A stretch of DNA of 64,000 nt from Flavobacterium sp. (GCA_016714905.1 JADKBW010000006.1:124001-188000); one strand, 5' to 3'. Positions 16,276-25,529 are shown, numbered from the stretch's first letter. Notes: generated from the letters alone by a model not told the origin. Numbers and translations: made by a program.

Positions 16276-16373
16276 TTGCCACGAAGGCACTAAGGCTCGA
16301 AGATTAGAAAAGACACATTCATTTGTGTCTTTTTTGTTTTAAAAAACTTTGTGTCTTTGCGACTTTGTGGCAA
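16276..16373. repeat. Inverted-repeat element (family C) around a terminator hairpin
   Basis: The ends TTGCCACGAAGGCACTAAGG and the complement of CTTTGTGTCTTTGCGACTTTGTGGCAA pair imperfectly. The element starts five bases after the bacilliredoxin stop. Related single arms lie at 22162-22190, 28072-28097 and 55455-55498, and a second whole element is at 25425-25527. Confidence 0.6.
16308..16340 (+). terminator. Rho-independent terminator after the bacilliredoxin gene
   Basis: AAAAGACACA (16308-16317), loop TTCAT, then TGTGTCTTTT at about 16324-16333 continuing into a T-rich run. The stem is about 10 bp, followed by T residues. Confidence 0.75.
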
Positions 16374-16442
16374 AAATGTATCTTTGCCGTGAATTCTTCC
16401 AATTAGAGTTCATCACTTATTTCTCACTTAAACGTTTATAGC

Positions 16443-17801
16443 ATGCAACTGTACAACACTTTAAGCGCAGAAGAAAGAGCGCAGCTTATAGATGAAGCTG
16501 GCCAACAAAGACTTACTTTGTCTTTCTATGCGTATGCCAAAATTGAAGATCCCAAAAAATTTCGCGACGATTTATTTATCGAATGGAACAAACTCGATGC
16601 CCTAGGCAGAACGTATGTTGCCAAAGAAGGAATCAATGCGCAAATGTCGGTTCCCGCCGAAAATATCGAAGCATTTCGGGAAACTTTAGAAGTTTATGAC
16701 TTTATGAAAAACATTCGGCTGAACGTCGCAGTCGAACAAGATGATCATTCGTTCTTGAAACTAACTGTAAAAGTTCGTGACAAAATTGTAGCCGACGGAC
16801 TCAATGACGAAACGTTCGATGTGACGAACATCGGTGTTCATTTGAAAGCGAACGAATTCAACGAAATCATCGAAGATCCCAACACGATTGTAGTTGATTT
16901 TAGAAACCATTACGAAAGTGAAATCGGTCATTTTAAAGGTGCAATCACGCCTGACGTGGAAACCTTTCGGGAAAGTCTGCCGATTATCAACGAGCAATTA
17001 AAAGATTTTAAAGAAGACAAAAATCTTGTGATGTATTGCACGGGAGGAATTCGTTGTGAAAAAGCGAGCGCGTTCTTCAAACACCAAGGTTTTAAAAATG
17101 TGTATCAACTCGAAGGCGGCATTATCAATTACGCCAAACAAATCAAAGAAGAAGGATTAGAGAGTAAATTTATTGGGAAAAACTTTGTGTTTGATCACCG
17201 TTTAGGAGAAAGAATTACAGACGATATCGTTTCGCAATGCCATCAATGCGGCAAACCGTGCGACAATCATACGAACTGCGAAAATGAAGGTTGTCATTTG
17301 CTGTTTATTCAATGCGATGCATGTAAAGCGGTGATGGAAAATTGTTGTTCTGTGGAATGTCAAGAGATCATTCACTTACCCATGGATGAACAAATCAAAT
17401 TGCGTCGCGGTGTTTCGGTGGGCAATAAGATTTTTAGAAAAGGCAAATCCGATAAATTAAAATTCAAACATTCCGGAGACTTGTCAGATGTTGCCCTTGC
17501 TGTTGCCTCAAAACCCACATCGATTCGACAAAAGGTTAAAATCAAAAAAGTATTGATCGGTACTGCGCAACATTATTTTACCAAAGCCAGCGTCGCCCAA
17601 TTTTTAGTTGAAAATCACGAATTGAAAAACGGAGATAAAATCCTGATTTCGGGTCCAAGCACGGGTAATGAAGAATTGATTTTGGAAAACTTTTTTGTTA
17701 ATGGCGCTGCTAACGACCATGCAATTTTAGGCGACAAAGTTACTTTTCAAGTGCCTTTTCGTGTTCGATTGTCGGATAAATTATTCAAAATCATCGAATA
17801 A
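16443..17801 (+). CDS. trhO: tRNA uridine(34) hydroxylase TrhO (rhodanese family, YceA), long form
   Basis: This 452-residue protein has an N-terminal acylphosphatase-like domain (residues of about 20-120). A rhodanese domain follows with the catalytic loop C199-T-G-G-I-R-C205. A Cys-rich segment comes next (CHQCGKPCDNHTNC ... CDACKAVMENCCSVEC, about 260-305), which probably binds zinc. TrhO introduces the 5-hydroxyl on U34 of some tRNAs. The last 110 residues (RQKVKIKKVLIGTAQHYFTKASV ... FQVPFRVRLSDKLFKIIE) are an extra domain absent from the roughly 350-residue E. coli protein. Its wording (YFTKASVAQFLVENHELKNGDKI) recalls PrtC/U32-type C-terminal beta barrels. The ATG at 16443 fits the domain start. 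Confidence 0.9.
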   Translation: MQLYNTLSAEERAQLIDEAGQQRLTLSFYAYAKIEDPKKFRDDLFIEWNKLDALGRTYVAKEGINAQMSVPAENIEAFRETLEVYDFMKNIRLNVAVEQDDHSFLKLTVKVRDKIVADGLNDETFDVTNIGVHLKANEFNEIIEDPNTIVVDFRNHYESEIGHFKGAITPDVETFRESLPIINEQLKDFKEDKNLVMYCTGGIRCEKASAFFKHQGFKNVYQLEGGIINYAKQIKEEGLESKFIGKNFVFDHRLGERITDDIVSQCHQCGKPCDNHTNCENEGCHLLFIQCDACKAVMENCCSVECQEIIHLPMDEQIKLRRGVSVGNKIFRKGKSDKLKFKHSGDLSDVALAVASKPTSIRQKVKIKKVLIGTAQHYFTKASVAQFLVENHELKNGDKILISGPSTGNEELILENFFVNGAANDHAILGDKVTFQVPFRVRLSDKLFKIIE

Positions 17802-17821
17802 AATCGAATCCAAATAGATCT

Positions 17822-17860
17822 AAAAGGCTTGTTTCGACAAAAAACGAAACAAGCTTTTTT
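17822..17860 (+). terminator. Rho-independent terminator after trhO
   Basis: AAAGGCTTGTTTCG, an A-rich loop, then CGAAACAAGCTTTTTT. This is a stem of about 12 bp followed by six T residues, starting 20 bases after the trhO stop. Confidence 0.88.
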
Positions 17861-17989
17861 ATTGAAAAAAAAGGAGCAACTTAGTGTCGTTGTACTTTAG
17901 CAACTTTAGCAAAAAATACTATCTTTACGCTCTAAACGTTTTTGTCTAGTAGTCTGCCTTTGGCGACGATCAATATATATTCAAGTTTT

Positions 17990-19237
17990 ATGGCATGTAA
18001 TAGTTGTTCCACTTCTGATGGCGGTGCGCCAAAGGGGTGTAAAAATAATGGGACTTGCGGCACCGATAGCTGCAACAAATTGACGGTTTTTGATTGGTTG
18101 GCGAATATGAGTTTACCTAGCGGACAAGAGCCTTTTGACTGCGTTGAAGTTCGCTTCAAGAACGGAAGAAAAGAATTTTACCGAAATACAGAAAAACTAA
18201 CTTTAAGTATTGGTGACATCGTTGCAACTGAAGCTTCTCCCGGTCATGACATTGGGATTGTTACCTTGACTGGTGAATTGGTCCGCATTCAAATGAAGAA
18301 AAAAGGAGTCGCTATTACGAGTCCAGAAATCACAAAAATATACCGAAAAGCGTCGCAAAAAGATATCGATATTTGGTCGAATGCACGTGATAAAGAGGAA
18401 CCTATGAAGGTTCGCGCCCGTGAACTTGCCATTTCTCACAAGCTTGAAATGAAGATTTCTGACATCGAATTTCAAGGCGATGGCTCGAAAGCAACGTTTT
18501 ATTATACCGCTAATGATCGTGTCGACTTCCGTCTTTTGATCAAAGATTTTGCGAAAGCATTTAGCGCTCGAATCGAAATGAAACAAGTCGGTTTTCGTCA
18601 AGAAGCTTCTCGTTTAGGAGGAATTGGCTCTTGCGGAAGAGAATTGTGTTGTTCTACTTGGTTGACCGATTTTCGAAGTGTGAATACCTCGGCAGCACGC
18701 TATCAACAACTCTCGTTGAATCCACAAAAATTGGCTGGACAATGCGGAAAATTAAAATGTTGCTTGAACTATGAGCTAGATACTTACATGGATGCTTTGC
18801 AGGATTTTCCAAGTTTCGACACCAAATTAGTGACTGAAAAAGGGGAAGCCATTTGCCAAAAGCAAGATATTTTTAAAGGATTGATGTGGTTTGCTTACAC
18901 CAATAATTTTGCACAATGGCATGTCCTAAAAATAGAGCAAGTCCGCGAAATTATAGAAGAAAACAAGCTCAAAAACAAAGTTTCTTCACTTGAAGATTAT
19001 GCTTTAGAAATTGTTACTGAGCCGGAAAAAGATTTCAACAACGCCATGGGTCAAGAGAGCTTAACTCGTTTTGACCAACCGACTAGAAAGAAAAAAAATA
19101 ATAAAAAAAGAAAGCCATCAGGCGATAAAAAACCAAATCCCGCTTCGGGAAATGGCGGAAATAACAACAATAACAACAATCCTCGCCCGGCGGCTAATAA
19201 GATAATTCCTGTCAATAGAAATGAACCTAAAAAATAG
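17990..19237 (+). CDS. ricT: PSP1-domain regulatory protein, RicT (YaaT) homologue
   Basis: This 415-residue protein starts at the ATG at 17990 (MACNSCSTSDGGAPKGCKNN). The open frame extends further back only through a TTG. The central PSP1 domain (VEVRFKNGRKEFYRN ... SRLGGIGSCGRELCCSTWL ... CGKLKCCLNYE) holds the cysteines that bind an Fe-S cluster in the Bacillus RicAFT complex, where RicT guides RNase Y. Bacteroidota keep RicT without the full complex, so its role here is unknown. The C terminus is a low-complexity basic and Asn-rich tail (NNNNNNN), probably disordered. The gene overlaps gldH by 17 bases, an arrangement often seen in this family. Confidence 0.88.
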   Translation: MACNSCSTSDGGAPKGCKNNGTCGTDSCNKLTVFDWLANMSLPSGQEPFDCVEVRFKNGRKEFYRNTEKLTLSIGDIVATEASPGHDIGIVTLTGELVRIQMKKKGVAITSPEITKIYRKASQKDIDIWSNARDKEEPMKVRARELAISHKLEMKISDIEFQGDGSKATFYYTANDRVDFRLLIKDFAKAFSARIEMKQVGFRQEASRLGGIGSCGRELCCSTWLTDFRSVNTSAARYQQLSLNPQKLAGQCGKLKCCLNYELDTYMDALQDFPSFDTKLVTEKGEAICQKQDIFKGLMWFAYTNNFAQWHVLKIEQVREIIEENKLKNKVSSLEDYALEIVTEPEKDFNNAMGQESLTRFDQPTRKKKNNKKRKPSGDKKPNPASGNGGNNNNNNNPRPAANKIIPVNRNEPKK

Positions 19238-19703
19238 CTTTTTATATTTTCTAGTGCTAATGGTGTTGGTATCGTGCGACAAAAAAAGAATTTTTGACGA
19301 ATACAAATCCGTTGGAAATGCATGGAATAAAGACAGCATTGTGAGTTTTGATTTGCCTGCTCTGGATGTCAAAAAACAATACAATTTATTTCTTAATATT
19401 AGAGACAATAATGATTATCCGTTCAACAACTTGTTTCTCATTGTCAGCATGGAACAACCCAACAAAAAAACGTTGGTTGACACCTTAGAATACCAAATGG
19501 CAAATCCCGACGGCTCGCTTTTAGGGGAAGGATTCACCGATGTAAAAGACAGTAAATTGGTTTATAAAGAACGTATGAAATTCACTGCTGGCGCCTACAA
19601 AGTGCACATCAAACAAGCCGTTAGACAAACTGGAAAAGTGAGTGGTGTGAAGGAATTAAAGGGAATTACGGACGTTGGATTTAGAATTGAAAAAATAGAG
19701 TAA
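19221..19703 (+). CDS. gldH: Gliding motility lipoprotein GldH
   Basis: This 160-residue lipoprotein has a signal peptide (MNLKNSFLYFLVLMVLVSC) with a V-L-V-S-C lipobox. The body (FDEYKSVGNAWNKDSIVSF ... NIRDNNDYPFNNLFLI ... EGFTDVKDSKLVYKER) matches GldH, one of the Gld lipoproteins needed for gliding and for assembly of the type IX secretion machinery. It starts inside the 3' end of ricT and ends five bases before the PBP gene, so all three are probably cotranscribed. Its presence agrees with the two T9SS-tagged proteins in the window. Confidence 0.93.
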   Translation: MNLKNSFLYFLVLMVLVSCDKKRIFDEYKSVGNAWNKDSIVSFDLPALDVKKQYNLFLNIRDNNDYPFNNLFLIVSMEQPNKKTLVDTLEYQMANPDGSLLGEGFTDVKDSKLVYKERMKFTAGAYKVHIKQAVRQTGKVSGVKELKGITDVGFRIEKIE

Positions 19704-19708
19704 GTGTT

Positions 19709-22000
19709 ATGGCAACTACAAAAAACAACCCATCTTCAAAAGATCTTGCTTACTACAAAAAAAAGTTTTGGAAAATCTATTTTTATACTTTAGGCGGCAT
19801 CTTTTTATTCTTCATTTTTGCTTCTTGGGGACTATTTGGATCCATGCCTTCCTTTGAAGATCTTGAAAACCCAAACTCCAACTTAGCCACCGAAATTATT
19901 GCTGCCGACGGGGAAACGATTGGTAAATTCTACAACGAAAACCGAACGTCGATTAAATATGCTGACTTACCAAAACATTTGGTTGACGCACTAGTGTCGA
20001 CAGAAGACGAACGATTCTATGAACACTCAGGAATCGACGGAAGAAGAACGCTAGGCGCTGCAATCAGATTAGGTTCCAACGGTGGCGCGAGTACCCTAAC
20101 GCAACAATTAGCCAAACTGCTATTTCACGGCGAAGGTTCTAGATTCCTTCCTTTGCGTATCATTCAAAAAGCCAAAGAGTGGATTATCGCTATCAAATTG
20201 GAACGCCAATACACGAAAAATGAAATCATCGCGATGTATTTCAATAAAGCAGACTTTGTAAATACTGCAGTTGGAATTCGTTCTGCCGCCAAAGTGTATT
20301 TCGGTAAAGAACCTCGTGACCTGACCATCGATGAAAGCGCGATGTTAGTCGGAATGCTCACCAATCCATCGCTTTACAACCCGGTACGTCGGATTGAAAA
20401 AGTTCAAAAAAGAAGAAATATCGTACTCGGACAAATGGTTCGAAATGGCTATTTAGAAGAAGGCGCTAAAAAAATATTAGAGAAAAAACCCATCGTACTT
20501 CATTTTCAACCAGAGAGTCACACCGACGGTATCGGAACATACTTTCGAGAATATCTTCGTGATTTTATGAAAAACTGGGTAAAGGAAAACAAAAAATCAG
20601 ATGGCACGGAATACGACATTTACAAAGACGGTCTGAAAATATACACTACCATTGATTCTCGTATGCAGACCTACGCAGAAGAAGCAATGAAAGAGCATTT
20701 GCCCAACTTACAAGAAGAGTTAGCCAGTCAACAAAAGGAAAACAAAAATGCGCCATTCGTCAACATTTCTGAGATTGAAACTAAGAAATTGATGATGAAA
20801 GCGATGAAAAATTCATCTCGTTGGAAGCTAATGGAAGCCCAAGATAAATCTGAAGAAGAAATTATCAAATCATTTGGAGTGAAAACTAAAATGAAAGTTT
20901 TTACCTGGAAAGGTGAAAAAGACACTGTCATGACACCAACCGATTCCATTCGTTATTACAAAAGTTTCCTTCAAGCTGGAATGATGGCCATGGAGCCTCA
21001 AACTGGGCACGTCAAAGTATGGGTCGGCGGCATCAATTACAAGTATTTTCAGTATGACCACGTTGGTCAAGGCGCCCGTCAAGTGGGTTCGACCTTCAAG
21101 CCTTTTGTTTACGCCACTGCCATCGAACAACTCAATATGTCTCCGTGTGATTCTATCATCGACAGCCCATTTATGATTCACAAAGGACGACACCATGTAA
21201 CGGAAGATTGGGAACCTAAAAATTCGGATAACGAATACCGCGGTATGGTGACGCTTAAGAAAGCATTGGCGAATTCAATCAACACCGTATCGGCGAAACT
21301 CATTGATAAAGTGGGCCCCGAAGCAGTTGTCGAATTGACACATAAACTAGGTGTTAAATCAGAAATCCCTGCCCAACCGTCTATCGCATTAGGAGCTGTT
21401 GAAGTTACGGTCGAAGATATGGTTGCTGCTTACAGTACCTTTGCAAACGAAGGCGTTTACATCAAACCACAATTCATCACACGGATTGAAGATAAAAATG
21501 GCGTCGTTATTTACGAACCCTCTCCAGACTCGCACGATGTACTCAATAAAGACATTGCTTTTGCAGTCATCAAATTGCTTGAAGGCGTTACCGAAGGAGG
21601 TTCTGGTGCGCGTTTGCGTACACAAGGAGGCGGTCACGGTTACAATAGAGTAACTGGCTATCCGTATATGTTTACCAATCCAATTGCGGGAAAAACAGGC
21701 ACCACTCAAAATCAATCCGACGGCTGGTTTATGGGAATGGTGCCAAATCTAGCCTGCGGTGTTTGGGTTGGTTGCGAAGATCGTTCGGCGCGTTTTAAAG
21801 GAATCACCTACGGTCAAGGTGCCACAGCAGCATTGCCGATTTGGGGTATGTTTATGAAGAAATGTTATAAAGACGAAACGCTACATGTATCTAAATCGGA
21901 GTTTGAACGACCCGCCAATCTTTCGATTAAAGTTGATTGCTGGGCGCCCGTAAAAGACACCACCGATTTTGAGCAGAATACGGATGAATTTGAATTGTAA
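19709..22000 (+). CDS. Class A penicillin-binding protein (transglycosylase/transpeptidase, PBP1A type)
   Basis: This 763-residue bifunctional peptidoglycan synthase has a membrane anchor at residues of about 22-45. A GT51 glycosyltransferase domain follows, with the catalytic glutamate in STEDERFYEHSG (97-108). The penicillin-binding transpeptidase domain has S461-T-F-K464 as the nucleophile tetrad, an S-I-N motif (KKALANSINTVSAK) and K662-T-G-T665. All three transpeptidase motifs are intact. It acts at the inner membrane, making and cross-linking murein. It lies directly after ricT-gldH. A family A repeat begins three bases after its TAA stop. Confidence 0.95.
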   Translation: MATTKNNPSSKDLAYYKKKFWKIYFYTLGGIFLFFIFASWGLFGSMPSFEDLENPNSNLATEIIAADGETIGKFYNENRTSIKYADLPKHLVDALVSTEDERFYEHSGIDGRRTLGAAIRLGSNGGASTLTQQLAKLLFHGEGSRFLPLRIIQKAKEWIIAIKLERQYTKNEIIAMYFNKADFVNTAVGIRSAAKVYFGKEPRDLTIDESAMLVGMLTNPSLYNPVRRIEKVQKRRNIVLGQMVRNGYLEEGAKKILEKKPIVLHFQPESHTDGIGTYFREYLRDFMKNWVKENKKSDGTEYDIYKDGLKIYTTIDSRMQTYAEEAMKEHLPNLQEELASQQKENKNAPFVNISEIETKKLMMKAMKNSSRWKLMEAQDKSEEEIIKSFGVKTKMKVFTWKGEKDTVMTPTDSIRYYKSFLQAGMMAMEPQTGHVKVWVGGINYKYFQYDHVGQGARQVGSTFKPFVYATAIEQLNMSPCDSIIDSPFMIHKGRHHVTEDWEPKNSDNEYRGMVTLKKALANSINTVSAKLIDKVGPEAVVELTHKLGVKSEIPAQPSIALGAVEVTVEDMVAAYSTFANEGVYIKPQFITRIEDKNGVVIYEPSPDSHDVLNKDIAFAVIKLLEGVTEGGSGARLRTQGGGHGYNRVTGYPYMFTNPIAGKTGTTQNQSDGWFMGMVPNLACGVWVGCEDRSARFKGITYGQGATAALPIWGMFMKKCYKDETLHVSKSEFERPANLSIKVDCWAPVKDTTDFEQNTDEFEL

Positions 22001-22003
22001 TAG

Positions 22004-22074
22004 TTAGGAGCTTATTCCTGCTTTCGGCTTTATCTCTCCGTTGCACTCCGAGGATATCGCCTCTATCAGGGCTA
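22004..22074 (+). repeat. Intergenic 3'-end repeat, family A, copy 2
   Basis: It reads TTAGGAGCTTATTCCTGC at the start and CTCTATCAGGGCTA at the end, the same edges as the copies at 11679, 28113 and 55996, in the sense direction of the upstream gene. It begins three bases after the PBP stop, and scoA follows on the same strand. At about 71 bases it is the shortest copy. Confidence 0.75.
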
Positions 22075-22161
22075 TGAATCCGTTCAACATTCAACATTCG
22101 TTGTTCATTAGTCAACCTTCAAAAAAATATTGAAGTTTTAAACCAATAATATAAAACTAAA

Positions 22162-22190
22162 CTTTGCGCCTTAGAGCCTTAGTGGCAAAG
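22162..22190. repeat. Single arm of the family C repeat upstream of scoA
   Basis: CTTTGCGCCTTAGAGCCTTAGTGGC resembles the right arm of the element at 16276-16373. It ends a few bases before the scoA start and may contribute to its leader. The remaining bases of the 197-base gap hold the family A repeat and AT-rich sequence. Confidence 0.45.
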
Positions 22191-22197
22191 AAACAAT

Positions 22198-22899
22198 ATG
22201 ATCAATAAAAAAGTAAACTCAGTCCAAGAAGCACTACACGGAATCGAAAATGGCATGACACTTATGTTAGGCGGATTCGGTCTTTGTGGTATCCCAGAAA
22301 ACGCCATTGCCGAATTGGTAACCAAAGGCACCAACAACTTAACCTGTATTTCCAATAATGCAGGCGTTGACGATTTCGGTTTGGGGTTATTGCTTCAAAA
22401 AAAACAAATCAAAAAAATGATTTCTTCTTATGTGGGAGAAAATGCAGAATTTGAACGTCAAATGCTCTCTGGTGAACTCGACGTTGAACTCATCCCTCAA
22501 GGAACTTTAGCAGAACGTTGCCGCGCAGCTCAAGCCGGAATCCCCGCTTTCTACACGCCTGCCGGATACGGAACTGAAGTCGCTGAAGGAAAAGAATCGC
22601 GCGAATTCAATGGCAAAATGCACATCATGGAACACGCTTTCAAAGCTGATTTCGCCATCGTAAAAGCTTGGAAAGGTGACGAAGCAGGTAATTTGGTTTT
22701 CAAAGGAACAGCCAGAAATTTCAATCCGTGTATGTGCGGTGCAGGAAAAATTACGATTGCAGAAGTTGAAGAATTAGTTCCTGTTGGCACACTCGATCCA
22801 AACCAAGTGCACATTCCTGGAATTTTAATTCAACGTATTTTTCAAGGAGAAAAGTTCGAAAAACGAATCGAGCAACGTACAACAAGAAAAAGAGAATAG
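22198..22899 (+). CDS. scoA: 3-oxoacid CoA-transferase subunit A
   Basis: This 233-residue protein is the alpha subunit of succinyl-CoA:3-ketoacid CoA-transferase. The N-terminal text ([23 protein letters not shown]) and the stretch [15 protein letters not shown] are family signatures, and length is normal (230-235). The enzyme moves CoA from succinyl-CoA to acetoacetate, feeding ketone bodies or amino-acid breakdown products into acetyl-CoA. Subunit B starts two bases after the stop, so the two are an operon. Confidence 0.96.
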   Translation: MINKKVNSVQEALHGIENGMTLMLGGFGLCGIPENAIAELVTKGTNNLTCISNNAGVDDFGLGLLLQKKQIKKMISSYVGENAEFERQMLSGELDVELIPQGTLAERCRAAQAGIPAFYTPAGYGTEVAEGKESREFNGKMHIMEHAFKADFAIVKAWKGDEAGNLVFKGTARNFNPCMCGAGKITIAEVEELVPVGTLDPNQVHIPGILIQRIFQGEKFEKRIEQRTTRKRE

Positions 22900-22901
22900 T
22901 C

Positions 22902-23561
22902 ATGGCATTAGGAAAAGAAGAAATCGCAAAAAGAATAGCCCAAGAAGTACAAGATCGTTACTACGTAAACTTAGGCATCGGAATTCCGACATTAGTGGCG
23001 AATTACGTTCGCACCGATATTTCGGTTGAATTTCAAAGCGAAAACGGCGTTCTTGGCATGGGACCATTTCCATTCGAAGGAGAAGAAGACGCGGATCTCA
23101 TCAACGCCGGAAAACAAACGATAACAACACTGCCTGGAGCAAGTTTTTTCGATTCAGGTTTTAGCTTTGGCATGATCCGCGGACAACACGTTGACCTTAC
23201 TATTCTTGGCGCCATGGAAGTAGCCGAAAACGGTGACATCGCCAACTGGAAAATTCCAGGAAAAATGGTAAAGGGTATGGGCGGCGCTATGGACTTGGTA
23301 GCTTCTGCCGAGAACATCATCGTAGCCATGATGCACGTCAATAAAGCGGGCGAATCTAAAATATTAAAACGTTGCACTTTGCCACTAACCGGCGTATGTT
23401 GTGTGAAAAAAGTGGTAACTGAACTGGCTGTTTTAGAAATTACACCCAAAGGATTTAAACTCTTAGAACGTGCTCCTGGTGTTTCTGTTGAACACATTAT
23501 CGCATCCACTGAAGCCGATCTAATTATCGAAGGAGAAATTCCAGAAATGGTTATTGATTAA
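22902..23561 (+). CDS. scoB: 3-oxoacid CoA-transferase subunit B
   Basis: This 219-residue beta subunit carries the catalytic glutamate in FQSENGVLGMGPFP, which forms the enzyme-CoA thioester. It also has the glycine-rich motif KGMGGAMDLV. It pairs with ScoA, encoded directly upstream. The 3' end overlaps the end of the opposite-strand gene (23551-23940) by 11 bases. No terminator is evident between the two convergent genes. Confidence 0.96.
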   Translation: MALGKEEIAKRIAQEVQDRYYVNLGIGIPTLVANYVRTDISVEFQSENGVLGMGPFPFEGEEDADLINAGKQTITTLPGASFFDSGFSFGMIRGQHVDLTILGAMEVAENGDIANWKIPGKMVKGMGGAMDLVASAENIIVAMMHVNKAGESKILKRCTLPLTGVCCVKKVVTELAVLEITPKGFKLLERAPGVSVEHIIASTEADLIIEGEIPEMVID

Positions 23562-23940
23562 GATAATCTAGCAAAACTTCCGAAGCGTTTCCAAAAGTAT
23601 TTGCTTTTTCAGTAATACTTACTGCACGCTTTTTATTGAGTTTATAGGTCAAATCAAATGTTGTGGTGAATAGGATGGCCGACAAAAACGGATTGTTGAT
23701 ATAATATACTAAAGTGTCGCGTGCTTTGTCGATGGTGTGAATTTCAACCTGCTCCTCTTGCTGGAATTTATACTTAAGTTCCAATTTTAGCACGCCATTT
23801 TCTACAATCGGGCGAACATAAATATTCATCAAATCGGTATTGCCTATTGTTTTTGCTAGCGTTAATTTGGCAAAAGTACCATCCGCTAAACTGGTTTTCA
23901 CTTGATTATAAAACTCGGTGAAGGATTCGGTAAATGACAT
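23551..23940 (-). CDS. Hypothetical protein resembling the N-terminal region of Bacteroidota SAM methyltransferases
   Basis: This is a 129-residue soluble protein without a signal peptide. Segments such as DGTFAKLTLAKTIGNTDLMNIYVRPI and NPFLSAILFTTTFDLTYKLNKKRAV resemble the N-terminal part of a longer protein annotated in flavobacteria as a class I SAM-dependent methyltransferase. No methyltransferase fold or Gly-rich SAM motif is present. Either it is a stand-alone version of that domain or it has lost the rest of the gene. The similarity is from memory and no search was possible, so the function is unknown. Confidence 0.65.
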   Translation of the reverse strand: MSFTESFTEFYNQVKTSLADGTFAKLTLAKTIGNTDLMNIYVRPIVENGVLKLELKYKFQQEEQVEIHTIDKARDTLVYYINNPFLSAILFTTTFDLTYKLNKKRAVSITEKANTFGNASEVLLDYLNQ

Positions 23941-23958
23941 TGTTTTTGAAATTATATT

Positions 23959-25398
23959 TTAAAAAAACCACCCTGCGACGAAAATCGCGGTAATCACACA
24001 AATCACATCTACTATAAGCATCGTGCCCAAAGCGTAACGGGTATTCTTTATATTAACCGACCCAAAATACACGGCGATAACATAAAACGTGCTCTCGGCA
24101 CTACATTGGAAAATGCTGCTTAATCTTCCGGTCATGGAATCAGCCCCAAAGGTATTCATCGAATCAATCAAAAACCCTCGTGATCCCGCAGAGCTAAATG
24201 GTCTAAGCAACGCCACTGGGAGCGCGTCTGTAATTTCCTTACTCACGCCCATATTCGAAAATCCAAACGCAATCCAATTGCTAATAATTTCAAATAAACC
24301 GCTGTTTCTAAATAAGGAAATCGCCACCAACATTCCCAAAACGTAAGGAAAAATAGTGACCCCGGTTTTAATTCCATTGTTGGCTCCCGAAACAAAAGCT
24401 TCAAAAACAGTGGTTTTTGCCTCCGCAAATTTCTGTTCTTTTATAAAGGAAAATATCAACGTAAACGCAATGATCGCTACTAATATCAAGGCAGACAAAT
24501 TAGAAGTAAAATAGTTTTTTCCTATCAAATCCAAATGGTTTACATACATCAATAGTCCAACAATAGCGGCAATCAATCCCATTAATCCTAGAACCAACGA
24601 AGCACTTTTGAAGTTAATTTTCTGTTTGACACCAACAATCAAGAAAGCGGCAATCGTTCCGATAAACGAAGTGATGATACAAGGCAACATCACATCGGCA
24701 GGATTCGTCGCATTGGCAGCAGCGCGGTATCCGATGATGGATGTGGCAATTAACGTTAGACCCGAAGCATGCAAACACATAAACATAATTTGCGCATCAC
24801 TCGCCTTCTCTTTCTCGGTATTGAGTTCTTGCAAACTTTCCATGGCTTTCAATCCAAATGGTGTCGCGGCAGAATCGAGTCCAAGGAAATTAGCAGCAAA
24901 ATTCAGCGTCATATAAGAGATGGACGGATGGTTTTTCGGAATACTCGGAAACACTTTTACAAAGACTGGACTCAGTACTTTCGCTAATTTTCCAGATGCG
25001 CCTGATATAATTAAAAGCTCCATCAAACCGCAGAAAAAAGCCAGATAGGCAATCAACGGCAGGATCAAATCAAGTAAAGTGTTCTTACAAGTTGGCAGCA
25101 ATCCGTCTGATTTTTGAACGCCGCTGTAGATTTTTACTGTCTTATTTTTGAAGACATAAGTAGTATCAGGGTTAATGGCATCGCGATCAATCACCATCGT
25201 CATATCGGGTGCTTTTTCGATACTGTCTTTAATAAAAATTGGAAGTTGATTGAGGTATTTCTCCGACAATAATATCGGATCGTCTTTCTTTCCGTTTAAG
25301 ACATAATCAATTGTATAACTGTTTCCAGAAAACAAGCTAAACACCACAAACGTGATGGAAGCAATGAAAATCACCAACCAAAATCTACTCAATACCAT
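23959..25398 (-). CDS. Nucleoside-recognition/spore-maturation membrane protein (SpmA-SpmB fusion type)
   Basis: This 479-residue inner-membrane protein has two Gate (nucleoside recognition) domains. The first holds SYMTLNFAANFLGLDSAATPFGLKAMESLQEL and the second holds ATTPALRP-like text (ITDALPVALLRPFSSAGSRGFLIDSMN). These correspond to SpmA and SpmB, which are separate genes in Bacillus and fused in Bacteroidota. An extracytoplasmic loop lies at residues of about 30-100. The family is distantly related to FeoB gates and nucleoside transporters. The substrate is unknown, and the sporulation name does not apply here. Confidence 0.88.
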   Translation of the reverse strand: MVLSRFWLVIFIASITFVVFSLFSGNSYTIDYVLNGKKDDPILLSEKYLNQLPIFIKDSIEKAPDMTMVIDRDAINPDTTYVFKNKTVKIYSGVQKSDGLLPTCKNTLLDLILPLIAYLAFFCGLMELLIISGASGKLAKVLSPVFVKVFPSIPKNHPSISYMTLNFAANFLGLDSAATPFGLKAMESLQELNTEKEKASDAQIMFMCLHASGLTLIATSIIGYRAAANATNPADVMLPCIITSFIGTIAAFLIVGVKQKINFKSASLVLGLMGLIAAIVGLLMYVNHLDLIGKNYFTSNLSALILVAIIAFTLIFSFIKEQKFAEAKTTVFEAFVSGANNGIKTGVTIFPYVLGMLVAISLFRNSGLFEIISNWIAFGFSNMGVSKEITDALPVALLRPFSSAGSRGFLIDSMNTFGADSMTGRLSSIFQCSAESTFYVIAVYFGSVNIKNTRYALGTMLIVDVICVITAIFVAGWFF

Positions 25399-25424
25399 AC
25401 TTTAGTTTTTCGTAAATGTAGTTT

Positions 25425-25527
25425 TTTACCGCAAAGTACGCAACGGAAGCGCAAAGTTCCCAATGAATAAATACACAATAACCCTTTGCGCACCTAGCGT
25501 TCTGACATAGCGAGCCTTGCGGTAAAG
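25425..25527. repeat. Inverted-repeat element, family C
   Basis: The left end TTTACCGCAAAGTACGCAAC and the right end GCGAGCCTTGCGGTAAAG are inverted, and GCGCAAAG / CTTTGCGC form an inner pair. It fills the gap between the membrane protein gene and the exonuclease gene and starts two bases after the exonuclease stop. Its CGCAAAG core is shared with the element at 55455. Confidence 0.65.
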
Positions 25528-25529
25528 TT

